Source of the DNA: Macrosoma leucophasiata | Taxonomy: Eukaryota > Arthropoda > Insecta > Lepidoptera > Hedylidae | Assembly (NCBI GenBank): GCA_036365455.1 | Contig: JAWQUS010000010.1 | Span: 16,788,501 to 16,852,500, forward strand | Direction of reading: 5' to 3' | Length of the DNA stretch: 64,000 nt | Shown: positions 1 to 10,364 of the stretch, piece by piece | How the letters are laid out: each line of letters begins with the position of its first letter | Position numbering within the stretch: the first letter of the stretch is position 1 | Program-made: the position numbers and the translations under genes | Notes under the pieces: generated by a model | Databases searched by the model: none | The model's input: the letters and a program-made list of their open reading frames with translations, nothing else | What the model was told of the DNA's origin: nothing

Positions 1-431
1 TGTCCATGATGTCCGTGTACGACCTCGTGGTGACCGTCGTGCTTTGTAAAGTGCTGCGAGGAGTGCGCGTGTCCGTGTGCGTGTGCATATTGCACGCTCG
101 CTACGCACATAACAGCAGTGAAACAAAGTACCTGAACAAATATTCAAGTCTAGAAATAAAATAATATAAATAAATACTGTAGTATATGGAGCATGTAAAG
201 CTTCGCCTTTGTATGTGGGGTTTTTATGTTATGAAATGCCAAACAATCATAATAAGATAGAGTCTACATTGATTGTAATTGAATACAACAGCTTTTAAAC
301 AATTTAAATGGGTCTGTGCCGGAAATTGCTGTACTGTATAAAGGATTTTTTTACATTGCAACCTAAACATATAGGTATGTATAGGGGTCAAAAACATAAA
401 TATAAATATTTTTTTTTACCTTTGCGAACAT
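1..431 (-). CDS. RR-2 cuticular protein gene 1 (A type), cut by left window edge
   Basis: Two exons are visible. Exon 1 (420-431) encodes MFAK and is followed by a GT donor at 418-419. Exon 2 starts at 131 after a CAG acceptor and runs off the window; it encodes a hydrophobic run (VLCFTAVMCVASVQ) that completes the signal peptide, then a His/Gly linker with [20 protein letters not shown]. The chitin-binding RR-2 exon and last exon should lie to the left, outside the window. Exon 2 is almost the same as exon 2 of the pseudogene at 5555-5698 and of gene 5 at 13502-13636, which defines the A type. It is likely a secreted cuticle structural protein. A TATA box lies at 503-511 and a conserved upstream element at 571-601. 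The linker and splice pattern are read directly; the RR-2 assignment rests on the paralogues. Confidence 0.85.
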
Positions 432-502
432 GTTAGATAAAATGTAGTTTATTGTTTTGAAGTCTAATAATGAACTGATGTATTTTAGCCAGCATGCATG
501 CC

Positions 503-511
503 TTTTTATAT
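503..511 (-). promoter_or_regulatory. TATA box of gene 1
   Basis: The minus strand reads GATATAAAAAGG, about 72 nt upstream of the MFAK start codon. The other genes in the array have TATA boxes at similar distances. Confidence 0.7.
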
Positions 512-570
512 CTATTTTAATTACATTAGCTAACCGAAGCGATATTGGTTTCAGTAACAAAGCAATTAAG

Positions 571-601
571 ATTATGCACCGTGAATACATTATTTGGTCA
601 G
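571..601 (-). promoter_or_regulatory. Conserved upstream element of A-type genes, copy 1
   Basis: The plus strand carries ATGCACCGTGAATACATTAT followed by TTGGTCAG. A close match sits at 8134-8163 and a weaker one at 13911-13939, in each case about 65-95 nt upstream of a TATA box. Conservation in an otherwise diverged AT-rich upstream region suggests a regulatory site. The factor is unknown. Confidence 0.5.
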
Positions 602-604
602 TTT

Positions 605-2490
605 GAATCGATTTCACATACTTTTATGTGAAAACATTTTCTGAGTGTCAAATATTGTCTTATAAACCCAAACGTAACTAGAGACAGGGGAACTCGGTAG
701 AGAGGGATTAATGCAGTCCCAAAAATTGAGAAATCCCAATAGTACTTACCTTTTGTCCTGGTGATCCGAACCCTGGACCTCACCGTAGTAGTATGTTGGC
801 TACCACTAGTGAGGCAATTATATTGGGTTGACACAAATAAAATTGATTTAAAAATACAAGAACGATTTACAAGAACATCCATCATAAGAAATAAAGCACC
901 GACCTATCTCAGATTCATTAAGTAATTCACATCAAAGAGTTACTTGATTCTCACAAACGATCGACCAAATTACACGTAACTGACCTCACTATACACTTTT
1001 CAGGTCAAAATTAATCAATATTCACATACCGTTTCAGTTTGATCAGTTTAATAATAACCTAACATCGATTAGTAAAGGAACATACTTAAATAACTGAAAC
1101 ATCTGCATAGGTAGCTAATGTTTTGTCCAATTGTCGTTTATGTAGGTTTAATTTAAATATCGTTAAGTATGAACTTTCTAATTATTGTGTCCTTTTTATA
1201 TAAACGTTTCGTGTAGTAATGAATGGAAGACGTCTATAGATTGGTCACTCTAAGGATTGCGATCCTGAAGTCCGTTAATTAGTCTAGACGGGGCAATATT
1301 AATGATGGTAATTGATTAGTGGAATTGTCGTTTAACCATGTTTTGTCAATAAATACGAAGGTACCAGTTATCCATTTGCACGTCCTTTAAAAATGTGCTA
1401 AGATTATTTTTTTTCTGTTTTTTTATTGAATATTTAAATTAGATAATAATTAATTTTATTAAATAGTCAGTATTTATTGTGCAATTTCAACTTAGTTTTC
1501 AAATAAGTATAAAATTAATAACTCGCATTAGGTAACTTGCTTTTATTCTTATTAAATATGTATATCATCAAACAAAATTATGTATCTGCCTCTGTTGAAA
1601 CTTGTTGAAATTTGAAGGAAAAATCCTTCCAGGTGCGCGTTGGGTTCGCACGCTGATTGGTGATGGTGAAGATTGGAGACTAAACTGTTGTACAGGTCTC
1701 CAGCTTCACATCCTTCGCCGTCAATCCACAAGTGGATTGATTAAGACTTTAAATTACATTATTTGTATGTAAGACAAGAGACAAGTGTACATTACATTAC
1801 ATCGACGCTATGACATGGTCACAATGTAATGATATAGAATAGCGGGAATATAGCTTGTTGTTGACATTAGGCTGTTTTATTGTTAGCTTGTCGTACAAAC
1901 ACACTAAATATATATGTCTCTACAACTTTACTATTACTGCTCAACTTATCGTGGTGGCTCTCGCAGGTCTTTATAATACGTTGAACAGTTGTGCAATTTT
2001 TAAGTACCAAACGCTTATCGACAGGGAAGTGGATTCGATTTCCACTACTGGACCGCAGTAGGTGTCTGGAGATCTATTTTACATCGATATTTTTATGTAT
2101 GTAATGTATGCTACCTTTTATAATAGAATATTTTTAATAGATTTTCACTATAGTGAAAATCTATTGAGGAACTGTGTGTCACCGTTAATTTTCTTAATAC
2201 TATCTTATGTTTTTTGCAACTTGGAGTTTCTCTATAGAGAGCTTATCAAAGAGCTTTCTTTATTGACTAGTTATTAGTATCTTTAAAAACGGCATACTTT
2301 CAAATAATATTATATTTCATAGAAATTTGACTTGACCGTTTTATATGTTACGTTGTTGTTTACGTTGTTAATGTTAGATAAGTTGTCTTAACATTAAGGA
2401 CTTTATTACTTAGTCATAGTGTTAGTTAGTCAGTTAAGATAGTAGTCGGATAAGGGTTGGAATAAATATTCATATTATTAAATTGGAACA
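605..2490. other. Intergenic stretch without a recognisable gene
   Basis: AT-rich sequence between gene 1 and gene 2. At about 745-825 there is a decayed minus-strand remnant of tRNA-derived SINE-B (ACCCTGGACCT, GTAGTAGTATG, GGCTACCACTAG, GAGGCAATTA). Around 1600-1740 a GC-richer patch of unknown nature contains a short hairpin-like GAAGGAAAAATCCTTC. The open frames here have no features of known proteins. Confidence 0.5.
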
Positions 2491-2497
2491 TTAACAT

Positions 2498-2503
2498 TTT
2501 ATT
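2498..2503 (-). terminator. Poly(A) signal of gene 2
   Basis: AATAAA on the minus strand, about 60 nt past the stop codon of gene 2. Confidence 0.5.
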
Positions 2504-2563
2504 AAAATAAACTTAAAGATACAGGCAGTACATGTGATCAACAACTTATTAGGCTCTTGAAAA

Positions 2564-3471
2564 TTAGTAGTGAGCACGATGAGCAGGGACGACATGTTGA
2601 GAGTGACCTTCGCGATGAACCACAGCGTTAAATCTGAAATGTGTAAATTAACCATGATTTATCTGTAGAAAAAAATACGAGCATTTCAACGTTCTGTAAG
2701 CTTGATATTAATACTTGCAAATGTAAAGAAACGGGTAGAGATTGTCATATGACTTGAAAAAGAGTATAGTCACCCATTGTGTGCATCGGCGGTGTAGTCA
2801 ACGCGACGTACGGTTCCGTCAGATTCATGCAGGCTGTAGGAGCCGTGCACCGCGTCACCCTCGCGTGCCTCGTGCTGCGACTTGATGTCGCCCGTGTGCG
2901 AGTCCTGTACGCTGTACTCGAACGCGTAGTGCGCGGGCGCCTGAACAAACCAGAGTTATTATATACACGCTTTTGACAGCGAGTTCAGAGGTACAAGAAA
3001 ATGACAGAAGCAGCTCACGTGATAATCTTGGTGCGCGCCGTGTGAGGCGTAGTGCGCGGGCTGATGAGCGATCACAGGTGCGTGCTGAGTGTGGCCATGT
3101 GTCTGGTGCAGCACTACATTCTGTGATGACACCGCGTGACCGTGACCGTAACTGGATTGCAGTTGCGCAGTGGCGATGCCGAGGAAAGCAGCAATAACTA
3201 TGAACTGAGAGTCAAATAAATATTTTTTTTAATGTTTTGTTTTAAATAAATCTTGCTTTATGTTTGTCAAAGATTTTATAAAGAACTGAAAAATTTGTAT
3301 AAAGAATGTGAAGGTAATTTTTATTATTTTTGATATAAGATTTCACTGTGAACTTCTTATTTAGCTGAGTTGGACTTAGCTTCACACTATAAATCACTTG
3401 GTTCTAAAAAAACTAAACATATTTAAACATCAGTCAAGCGTTGTAAAAAAATATTGTTATACCTTGAACAT
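2564..3471 (-). CDS. RR-2 cuticular protein gene 2 (B type), complete
   Basis: Four exons: 3463-3471 (MFK), 3019-3204, 2774-2940 and 2564-2633, all with GT..AG junctions, giving about 143 residues. Exon 2 completes a signal peptide ([14 protein letters not shown]) and then encodes a His/Gln-rich linker with [14 protein letters not shown] and ends DYH. The 167-nt exon encodes the RR-2 chitin-binding domain: [20 protein letters not shown], then [27 protein letters not shown] and AHNG. The last exon encodes [20 protein letters not shown] and HY. The aromatic residues of the extended RR consensus (YAFEY, YSL, VDY) are present. A TATA box lies at 3548-3555 and a minus-strand AATAAA at 2498-2503. 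It is a close paralogue of gene 4 and is likely a secreted component of cuticle. Confidence 0.93.
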
Positions 3472-3547
3472 GTTTTAAGTTTTGAATTCAATGTTTACTC
3501 TGTGAATATAACTTTATCACTGTTGTAACATGCTATGTTTCGCTTCC

Positions 3548-3555
3548 ATTTATAC
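3548..3555 (-). promoter_or_regulatory. TATA box of gene 2
   Basis: The minus strand reads GTATAAAT, 77 nt upstream of the MFK start codon. Confidence 0.6.
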
Positions 3556-3789
3556 ATCAGACATTGAATTAAGAAGTTTACCTTAATTACTCAATGGTTC
3601 CTTTTAAGTCAATAAATTAAAAACAGGTTTAACTTTCATCAACAAATAAATATTGAATTGGATAACATTATTTCACATGTAAGTAGTTGAAAGGGAGACG
3701 TATGAAAATCAGAGTAAAACTCCCATTCAAAGGGAGCAATTGAGAAATTCTAATGTTACCTCTAAAAACAACTTTTCTTGCATGCTATT

Positions 3790-3935
3790 GGTAAATAATT
3801 ATTTGCTGTAGTTCCAACTCAATCGACTTCGTAGTTGAAACTACGAATCGTCTTGGTTGTGTCACACGGACAGACAGACACGAGTGATTCTATAAATAAT
3901 GTTCATTTATGTCAAAGGAAAAATCCTATATAAAG
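3790..3935. repeat. Dispersed repeat fragment ending in CAGACAGACA motif
   Basis: Contains CACACGGACAGACAGACACG and GAGTGATTCTATAA. The same word order occurs at 7860-7975, there followed by GGTTCC...GGAACCCTAAAA. This is a dispersed repeat of a style common in Lepidoptera. The class was not determined. Confidence 0.45.
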
Positions 3936-4216
3936 CATAGACCATATTTGGAAACTAAAAAGTAATTGAAAAGTTGATTGAAAGAAATCACAGAATATCA
4001 TCGAAACAAACTTATATTTTCAATATACATGGACAGCTTCAGGAACACATGGTAACAATATATACAATATTTAACAGCTCATATCTTATCTACTCAATAA
4101 TAATGCTTATGGGGTACGATGTGGTGAGTGCTGTGCTTCACGTCGGCATGGAAACTAGAATAGAGATATAAAAAATCATTGTTTGTTCAATTTTTTTGAT
4201 TTCATTGCATTATCTA

Positions 4217-4510
4217 CTGGTGGTAGAGCTCCAGTGACGGAGCTCGCGGGCGTAGGCACCACCGCATTACCTAATATACTTGCCGCTAAATGGTAGTGTT
4301 CAGCACTATCGTGTTCCGGTCAGGTGGTAATGTACGGCCCTGTAATTTCCGGCACAGAGGCATAACACCCTTAGGCCTCAGGAGTGGTAACGCATCTGCA
4401 TTTTAACCTTGGTCTTTGTGTGGGTGTCTATAGGCTGCAGTCATCACTTAACATCAATGTGAACTGCATGCTTGTTTGCCACTTCCATTACATAAAAAAA
4501 AAAAAAAAAA
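4217..4510 (+). repeat. Repeat C, full-length copy in intron 3 of gene 3
   Basis: About 290-bp dispersed element that starts CTGGTGGTAGAGCTCCAGTG and ends in TTACATAAAAAAAA. Full copies across the window have the same two ends and about the same length; all are A-rich at the 3' end, as in a SINE-like retroelement. I did not identify pol III boxes, so the class is open. Confidence 0.7.
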
Positions 4511-5554
4511 TATTATTGCCTCTGTATTTCCTTTATATCGTAAAACTATTTGGCAGGTTATGGTTTTCTCTATAATAATATATTAAAAAAAAAAACAATA
4601 ATAAATGTATTACTATTAATGTTATTTCTGGTTAAAGTTTGCAGGGATAATCTTCTTAAATTATCAAGTAAGGTCGATTTGGTCATTAGTAATAGAAAGG
4701 CTGAAAACTGAATATTGGGATAGAACATACGAGTAAAGATGTTACCCAGAATGATGATCGCCGTGGTAGTGGACGTGCCTCTCGTAGCCGTCGGGCTGGT
4801 GCAGCGAGTAGGCGCCCTTCACGACGTCTCCGTCGCGGTGCTCGTGCTGCGACTTGATGTCGCCCGTGTGGTGGTCCTCCACCTTGTACTCGAACTCCTA
4901 CTTCGGATGAGTCTGCATATATAATTGTTACTTTAAAAAATAATATATATAAGGTGTATAAATACAAAGGAGTACGAAAAAAAAGATGATTCACAAAGTT
5001 ATAACTAATTTGTAGTTTCGTCTAGCTGCGACTTCGTACACATACTAATATACATTTATATTTATAATATTTGTATCCGTTGATTGTAGTCATATTATGT
5101 TACACTCGTTAAGAACTTAAATATAGATTCCTTTTTTCCATCATTATTGCGTATTCTAAAAGCTGTCCATCTTGCATTATTGCACTTACCTACTACCGCC
5201 CCATCGGAATGGTTTGACCGCCATTGTTCGGTTGACGGATAGTTGGGATATTGACAAGTAAATGAAGTCCTTTGTCTTGAAAAATAATCTGCGTGACTGT
5301 ACTTTGACATGAATTCGGTTAAAATGTGAACGTGTGTCCAGTTGGCGAAAACAAAATGGTATTTTATTTAAGTTTCACTATGTGGACACACGCAAAAATA
5401 TTGTCGTGTCCAGACGACGAAATAACAAGTCATTACAATTTCAAGTTTAACCAACTGGACACAGGTGTGTCCGGTCGTCTGTGTCGAGTTGACGAATAAC
5501 CCTAAATCGGGCGGGTATCACCGCTAAAGAAATTTTACTATATAATAATATTAC

Positions 5555-5698
5555 ATGGTAGTCATGATGTCCATGATGTCCGTGCACGACCTCGTGATGT
5601 CCGTCGTGCTTCGTCACGTGCTGCGAGGAGTGCGCATGTCCATGTGTGTGTGCATATTGTACGCTCGCAACGCACACGAGAGCGGTTAAACATAATAC
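5555..5698 (-). other. Exon 2 of pseudogene 3 (signal peptide and His-rich linker)
   Basis: 48 codons between a CAG acceptor and a GTAATA donor. It is nearly identical in protein sequence to exon 2 of gene 1, which marks the two as recent duplicates. It is listed separately because the parent gene has no visible exon 1. Confidence 0.8.
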
Positions 5699-5999
5699 CT
5701 GCAAACAGCAAATTAACATAGAGCACAATATAAGATTACATTGAAATTACTTTCTTTGAGAAATTTAATTGATTGACTATAAATTTTAATAATCTTCGGT
5801 AGGACCGAAATTTGTTCTGATTTTTTTTAGTATCTTTTCACCCAATTCCTCATAGGCAGGGAATGCGTGCGGCAAATTTTGAAATTACAAGGATTAAGAA
5901 GGGTTCATTTTCCCGCAAATCATTTTTTTCTTCAAGAACAGAGCAAAACTTCTTTTTGTCGTATTTGGAAATTGCAAACATTTTTATTCAGTAGAGAAG

Positions 6000-6060
6000 T
6001 TAAGATTAAAAACCGGACAAGTGCGAGTTCGACTCGCGTGGTGAGGGTTCCGTAATTTAA
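6000..6060 (+). repeat. Fragment of dispersed repeat (CCGGACAAGTGCGAG...GGGTTCCGTA)
   Basis: Short piece containing ACCGGACAAGTGCGAG and GAGGGTTCCGTAA. It resembles a family of lepidopteran repeats that carries these words. It lies immediately upstream of the first exon assigned to the plus-strand gene and may have truncated it. Confidence 0.4.
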
Positions 6061-6085
6061 ATAAATATTGTCGAAAATATTACAG

Positions 6086-6784
6086 ATTTAAAATGCAGGG
6101 ACATAGCGGTTACGGTGGTACCGGCAGGGTATATTATTAAGAATTTTCGATTTAATTTGAATACTCAAACTTCTTATAGGTTTTCCAGTAATCTGTAGGC
6201 AAAGAACTATATTCCACATTTTTTTCAAAATTAAATAATAAACAGTAGTTTTGGAGATAGGGGGGGGGGGGGGGAATGGTCAATTTTCGTCGTTTTTCTT
6301 AAATAACTTCAAATTTGTTTATGCGAAAATTATAAAAAAAATATATCTGAGATGCTGACAACAACCTCTTTCATTTCATATGTCACACGACACAGTTTAC
6401 GATTCGCTATGCTGCCCCAGCGCACCAAGTTGTAGAAGAATACGTATGTATTGTATACGCAAAATGTTTCTCAAATATCATGAAAATTAGTCGAAATAAC
6501 CAACAAGTTATCTCATTAATAATTCTTGTTTATTTTTTCATCAGGCTCATCCCAGATACGACTTCGCTTACTCCGTCGCTGACGGCCACACCGGCGACAA
6601 CAAGTCCCAGCACGAGAGCCGCGATGGTGACGCAGTGCACGGCGAGTACTCTCTGCTGGAGGCCGACGGCACCGTCCGCAGGGTGCAGTACTCCGCTAAC
6701 GACCACACTGGCTTCAACGCCGTCGTCACTCGTGAGGGACACGCGCAACACGCCGCTCCCGCTGCCGTCCTCGCTCACTACTAG
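6086..6784 (+). CDS. RR-2 cuticular protein gene on opposite strand, 5' end not found
   Basis: Three exons chain in frame: 6086-6128 ([14 protein letters not shown] after the first base), 6396-6443 ([16 protein letters not shown], preceded by a pyrimidine tract and CACAG, followed by GTATGT) and 6545-6784. The last exon encodes [56 protein letters not shown] and [20 protein letters not shown] with stop TAG. Here the RR-2 domain and the FNAVV tail share one exon, whereas every other RR-2 gene in this window with a complete 3' end has an intron after the HxG glycine. No signal-peptide exon was seen upstream, so the gene is either 5'-truncated or has a distant exon 1. AATAAA lies near 6866. It sits between exon 2 and the promoter remnant of pseudogene 3. 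The RR-2 domain is certain; the two small upstream exons are inference. Confidence 0.75.
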
Positions 6785-7489
6785 TCTGAATAGCCATCGT
6801 GCATCATTTCCGATAGAAATTACATGTAAAAGTTTGAATAAGTTTTATTTATTGTAGAATAATACTAATAAATAATATCAACTGAATTTGTGCTATTTTA
6901 TTTTCCAAGTATAAATTTTAAATATAAATTTAAAGTGTAAATGATTATGTTAGTTTATGGTGAAGACTGTATGATGATTTACTTAAATGTAGAAATTGGT
7001 AACAGTATAAGAAAAACATATTCCTTAGACAGTTGTTAAAAGTGATAAAGGATGAAAACGTAAATTTATACATTAGCTTAAATAAATAAGAGGGTTTAAG
7101 CATTTTTGCTAACTTAACGATATATGTAAGGTAATGTGCCAGTACGTAGGTGATTATCCTTTGTGATAAATCAAGAACAGATGAATATAAAAGACTAAAT
7201 TTGTCATTATCTCTGTGTTTAGTTAAATATAAAAAAATAACAAACATCAATTTAGTGTATACTAGTGACCCGCCACGGCTTCACATGGATGGTAATAGGT
7301 ACCTACTTAGAATGAATGTTGTATTGCTTAAAATTGCCACGAACACAACAAAACAAGCCATTATTTCTCTTGAAAAGTAAAGGACAAAAAATATTATTGT
7401 AAAGTAATATTTTTTGTTCAAAGTACAGTTTACGAGTTAGGCAATTTAGCCTGCAAAAGATCTAACAACTATTAATATTTCGAAGAGGG

Positions 7490-7978
7490 AGGTTGTTGTT
7501 TTGCTTATCTTGTCGGGGGCACTGCCGACCCTTAAAATATGTGTTACGTGTACATATTTGGGTCACCGGTTTACATATTTTTACCAAAATTTAACTCAAT
7601 CCGATAGTTTAAGAATGGCTGCGCCAACGGACCGACACAAGAACAATCCCAAAAGGATTCTAACAATAGGGTTCCATAGGTGAATGAAAAAAAACCGTCA
7701 CCGGAACCCTATCTGTCCATCCGGCCGTATGTCATAGCTTGTTTCTTTTTTTTTTTTAATTTTCTGATTTATCCCCCAAAAGTGGTCCCCCTGTTTAAAA
7801 TGTATTATTTTACTTGACGTGTTCATCTTTGGGTCACCAATTTACATATATTCATCAAATTTCAACTCAATCGGTTGATTAGTTTCGGAGCAAATTGGCT
7901 GTGACAGACGGACAGACAGACAGACAGACGCACGAGTGATCCTATAAGGGTTCCTTTTAAGGTACGGAACCCTAAAAA
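7490..7978. repeat. Two adjacent dispersed repeats between pseudogene 3 body and its promoter remnant
   Basis: Two related blocks (about 7500-7690 and 7690-7978) each contain a TTTGGGTCACC...TTTACATAT word and an AACTCAATC word. The second carries GACAGACAGACAGACAGACG and ends AAGGTACGGAACCCTAAAAA. The right boundary abuts the place where exon 1 of pseudogene 3 would be expected. The class was not determined. Confidence 0.55.
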
Positions 7979-8055
7979 CTGAGCTTGTGTTACCATAAAG
8001 CTAGTCTATTATTTTGTAGATTAACATGGACTGATATTTTGTGATCAATATTCAC

Positions 8056-8065
8056 GTTTATATAT
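8056..8065 (-). promoter_or_regulatory. TATA box of the orphan A-type promoter (pseudogene 3)
   Basis: The minus strand reads ATATATAAAC and then GTGAATATTGAT, like gene 5 (TATAAAAGACACGAATATTG). About 70 nt upstream is the conserved element at 8134-8163. No exon 1 follows; the next sequence downstream is a repeat. Confidence 0.55.
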
Positions 8066-8100
8066 CTACTCGTAATTTAAAAACGTTTCGTAACTAATAT

Positions 8101-8163
8101 GAAATCGTTTTTTGCAACAACAGCAGTTAAGAGCTAGGCACCGTGAAAACACTATTTGATCAG
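8101..8163 (-). promoter_or_regulatory. Conserved upstream element of A-type genes, copy 2 (orphan)
   Basis: The plus strand carries GGCACCGTGAAAACACTATT then TGATCAG, matching 571-601. It is preceded by GAAATCGTTTTTTGCAAC, which matches the gene 5 upstream region at 13881-13898. It marks a former A-type promoter whose coding exons are 2.4 kb away. Confidence 0.55.
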
Positions 8164-8454
8164 TACGTATTGGTACGTTTCTCTAAAGTATGTGCCAATG
8201 ATTTTCAAATATTTCGACCTTTAGGCTTTGACCAAAAAGAATATTATTGTAAACATTTAATATTTTGCAAAAAGTATCAAATATTTTTTTATTGCAAGAG
8301 CTACATTCATTTATTAATGCAATAATAATAGACAAGGGTACGTCGTCCTTGATTTCACAAAATTGTGTCATATGTGTGTTGTGACTATGAGACACATAGT
8401 ACTGTTTTTGTATTACGTATTTACTGATATTATGTCTTAATGTAAAATTTAATT

Positions 8455-8760
8455 TCTGAGGTCGGGCGATGACGTCCCCACCGCCCACTAACGGCAGAAT
8501 TTTCTTCTACTGGAACAGAATTCGTCCACTAGTACAGTCAGCCAACCGAGCAATGACGGTCAAACCAATCCAATAGGGCGGTAGCAAAAAAAAAACAACG
8601 CAGGAAGGGCAGCAGCGTCCCGGGATAAAAGAACAATCCCCCTGCCAAGCGTGGCGATTATGGCATTTTCTGCCCTAATGACGCACATCACTACTGTGTT
8701 TGGGGAAGGCTTTGTCCAGTTGTGGACGTCTTTTGGCTGAAGTGAATGACTTAATGAAAT
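8455..8760. repeat. Dispersed repeat D, copy 1
   Basis: Contains CCACCGCCCACTAACGGCAG, CTACTGGAACAGAATTC and GCAGCAGCGTCCCGGGATAA, then a CCAAGCGTGGCGATTATGG...TTGTCCAGTTGTGGACGT tail. A shorter copy lies at 46560-46745 and fragments at 5205-5262 and 53340-53445. The tail resembles 3' ends of lepidopteran LINE-type repeats. Confidence 0.55.
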
Positions 8761-9107
8761 TTAAAAAATAATAGCTCTAGTTATGGTCATTTGACTTCTA
8801 TTCTTGAAAAACGTTCACTATTTAGCTTATATGCACTTGTCAACCCCTTACCTCCAGTGGTATTCTGATTAGTAAATAGTACACGCTAGAAAGGTGTCGT
8901 TCAATTATGAAAAGTTACGTCAATGCGTTGAAACTACAACTACCAAGACTGATATCGGCTAATCAAAGTGCAGGTGGTGTTATCGTCATATTGTTATAAA
9001 TATTTCCATTAACAGCACATAAAAAAACAATACACTTAAAATATTAAAATTTGTAAAAAAAAATCTATCATTGTTCCTCACCTCTTGGTATGCTAGCAGA
9101 CATGACT

Positions 9108-9265
9108 CTAAGGTTCGGTTGCATCAAAATATTCGTTATAGTTGATATAAAATTTTACATCCTTCTCTATCTTTACCAAATTTGTTAAAGTTAGAGAAGG
9201 ATATAAAATGTTACAATAACTTTAACTTTAACAAATATTTGGGTGCAATCGAACTTTAGGTTTAC
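9108..9265. mobile_element. MITE-like hairpin element
   Basis: Inverted arms: CTAAGGTTCGGTTGCATCAA on the left and the reverse complement of TTGGGTGCAATCGAACTTTA on the right, with a second inner inverted pair around ACATCCTTCTCTA / TAGAGAAGGATAT. About 155 bp, no coding capacity. A non-autonomous DNA transposon is the simplest reading. Confidence 0.6.
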
Positions 9266-9511
9266 GTAGGCAGCTTTTATCGCGACGGAAATTGTATTCT
9301 GCTTCAAGCAATCGGCAAGTGCCGATAGCTGTCAGCCTGAGGGTAGGAAGCATGTACGGTGATAGTAAACAGAGGTGGTTAAAGAGGGTCCAATGTCTCA
9401 TATATGACCCAAGAAAGCCTGCTGAGAAGACACACCTATTAAAAACTCTACCTAGTAGACGTTAGGCCCCGCGCAATATAGGGTAGTTTTTCCAAATGCA
9501 TTTTTAAATAC

Positions 9512-9655
9512 GTAATCTATTTGCCGCTAAATGGTAGTGTTCAGCACTATCGTGTTCCAGTCAGCTGGTAATATACAGTCCCGTAATTTCTGGCACAGAG
9601 GTATAAGAACTTACGCTCAGGAGTGAGAACGCAACTACATTCAAATCTCTCTCAA
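9512..9655 (+). repeat. Repeat C, partial copy
   Basis: Starts at TAATCTATTTGCCGCTAAAT and covers the GTGTTCAGCACTATCGTGTT centre of repeat C. Both ends are missing. Confidence 0.6.
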
Positions 9656-10364
9656 GATTTTAGAAATCATTTCGCTACTTAATACATACGAGTAATTTAA
9701 TTAGGGTTGTCGACATGTAACTGATCGATTTCACTTTGTTCAATGATAATTTTGGAAAGTCTGTTATATGTCTCAACATTTTTATTGAAAAGTATGTCTA
9801 CCTCAATTTTCGACTCAATCCATCTCCACGCACAGGGGATTCCCTACTGTCAAATGACACTTTCTATGTTATCTATATACATATATAAAAGGCAAACTTC
9901 ATAAAGAAATTAAAAGAAAAATGGAAATAAAAATTTAACTTCGCGTGAACAAAGAACCTTCGACCTCAGGATAATCAGTAAAGTCGCTTTACCACTAAAG
10001 TACTCGTATCCAAGCGCCGAATTATTCTTTCCCTTTTATAATTTTGCCTGATTTGGGTTTGATGAACGAAATCCATTGATATATTTAATTAATAGCTATA
10101 CAAAACATTACTTTTCAATATGTAGATTACTGTGAATAGCGCCATTTTGACTTTCGCGATTCAATCCAAGAACACCAAGAAAAAAACATCAAGAAAAAAA
10201 CTATCATTTTTTCAGTTCAGTAGGTTTGCAGTAAAAGATCATGTTACGCCTGCTGGCCTAATAATTGAAAGGTAAAAATAAATAACATGTTTATCAAACA
10301 AAATATAAAGTTGTATTTACACAAGAACATAGGCTATTTGGATTACAATTTGAGAAAAATATAT

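Larger units (their letters stand above)
4094..5698 (-). pseudogene. RR-2 cuticular protein gene 3 (A type), nonsense-interrupted and lacking exon 1
   Basis: Exons recognised: exon 2 at 5555-5698 (VLCLTALVCVASVQYAHTHG, then [20 protein letters not shown] and HHGHHDYH), the RR-2 exon at 4746-4912, and the last exon at 4094-4154 ([19 protein letters not shown], stop). All splice sites are intact. The RR-2 exon reads [21 protein letters not shown]: codon 5 is TAG (4900-4898, minus strand) where genes 5 and 6 have TAC (Tyr). That stop removes the whole chitin-binding domain. I could not find an M-x-x-K exon 1 upstream; the expected promoter region lies some 2.4 kb away at 8056-8163 beyond repeat insertions. 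The rest of the frame is intact, so the lesion looks recent. A polymorphic allele or a base error is possible. Confidence 0.85.

Noticed and set aside
4739..4924. Plus-strand frame [15 protein letters not shown] as a membrane peptide
   Set aside because: Complement of the RR-2 exon of pseudogene 3. The same false frame appears opposite the other RR-2 exons.
6258..6275. Poly-G run of about 14 as a G-quadruplex regulator
   Set aside because: A simple homopolymer in an intron, with no other sign of function; length is probably unreliable.
7910..7930. CRISPR-like or satellite array of CAGA units
   Set aside because: A five-unit microsatellite inside a dispersed repeat; no spacers.
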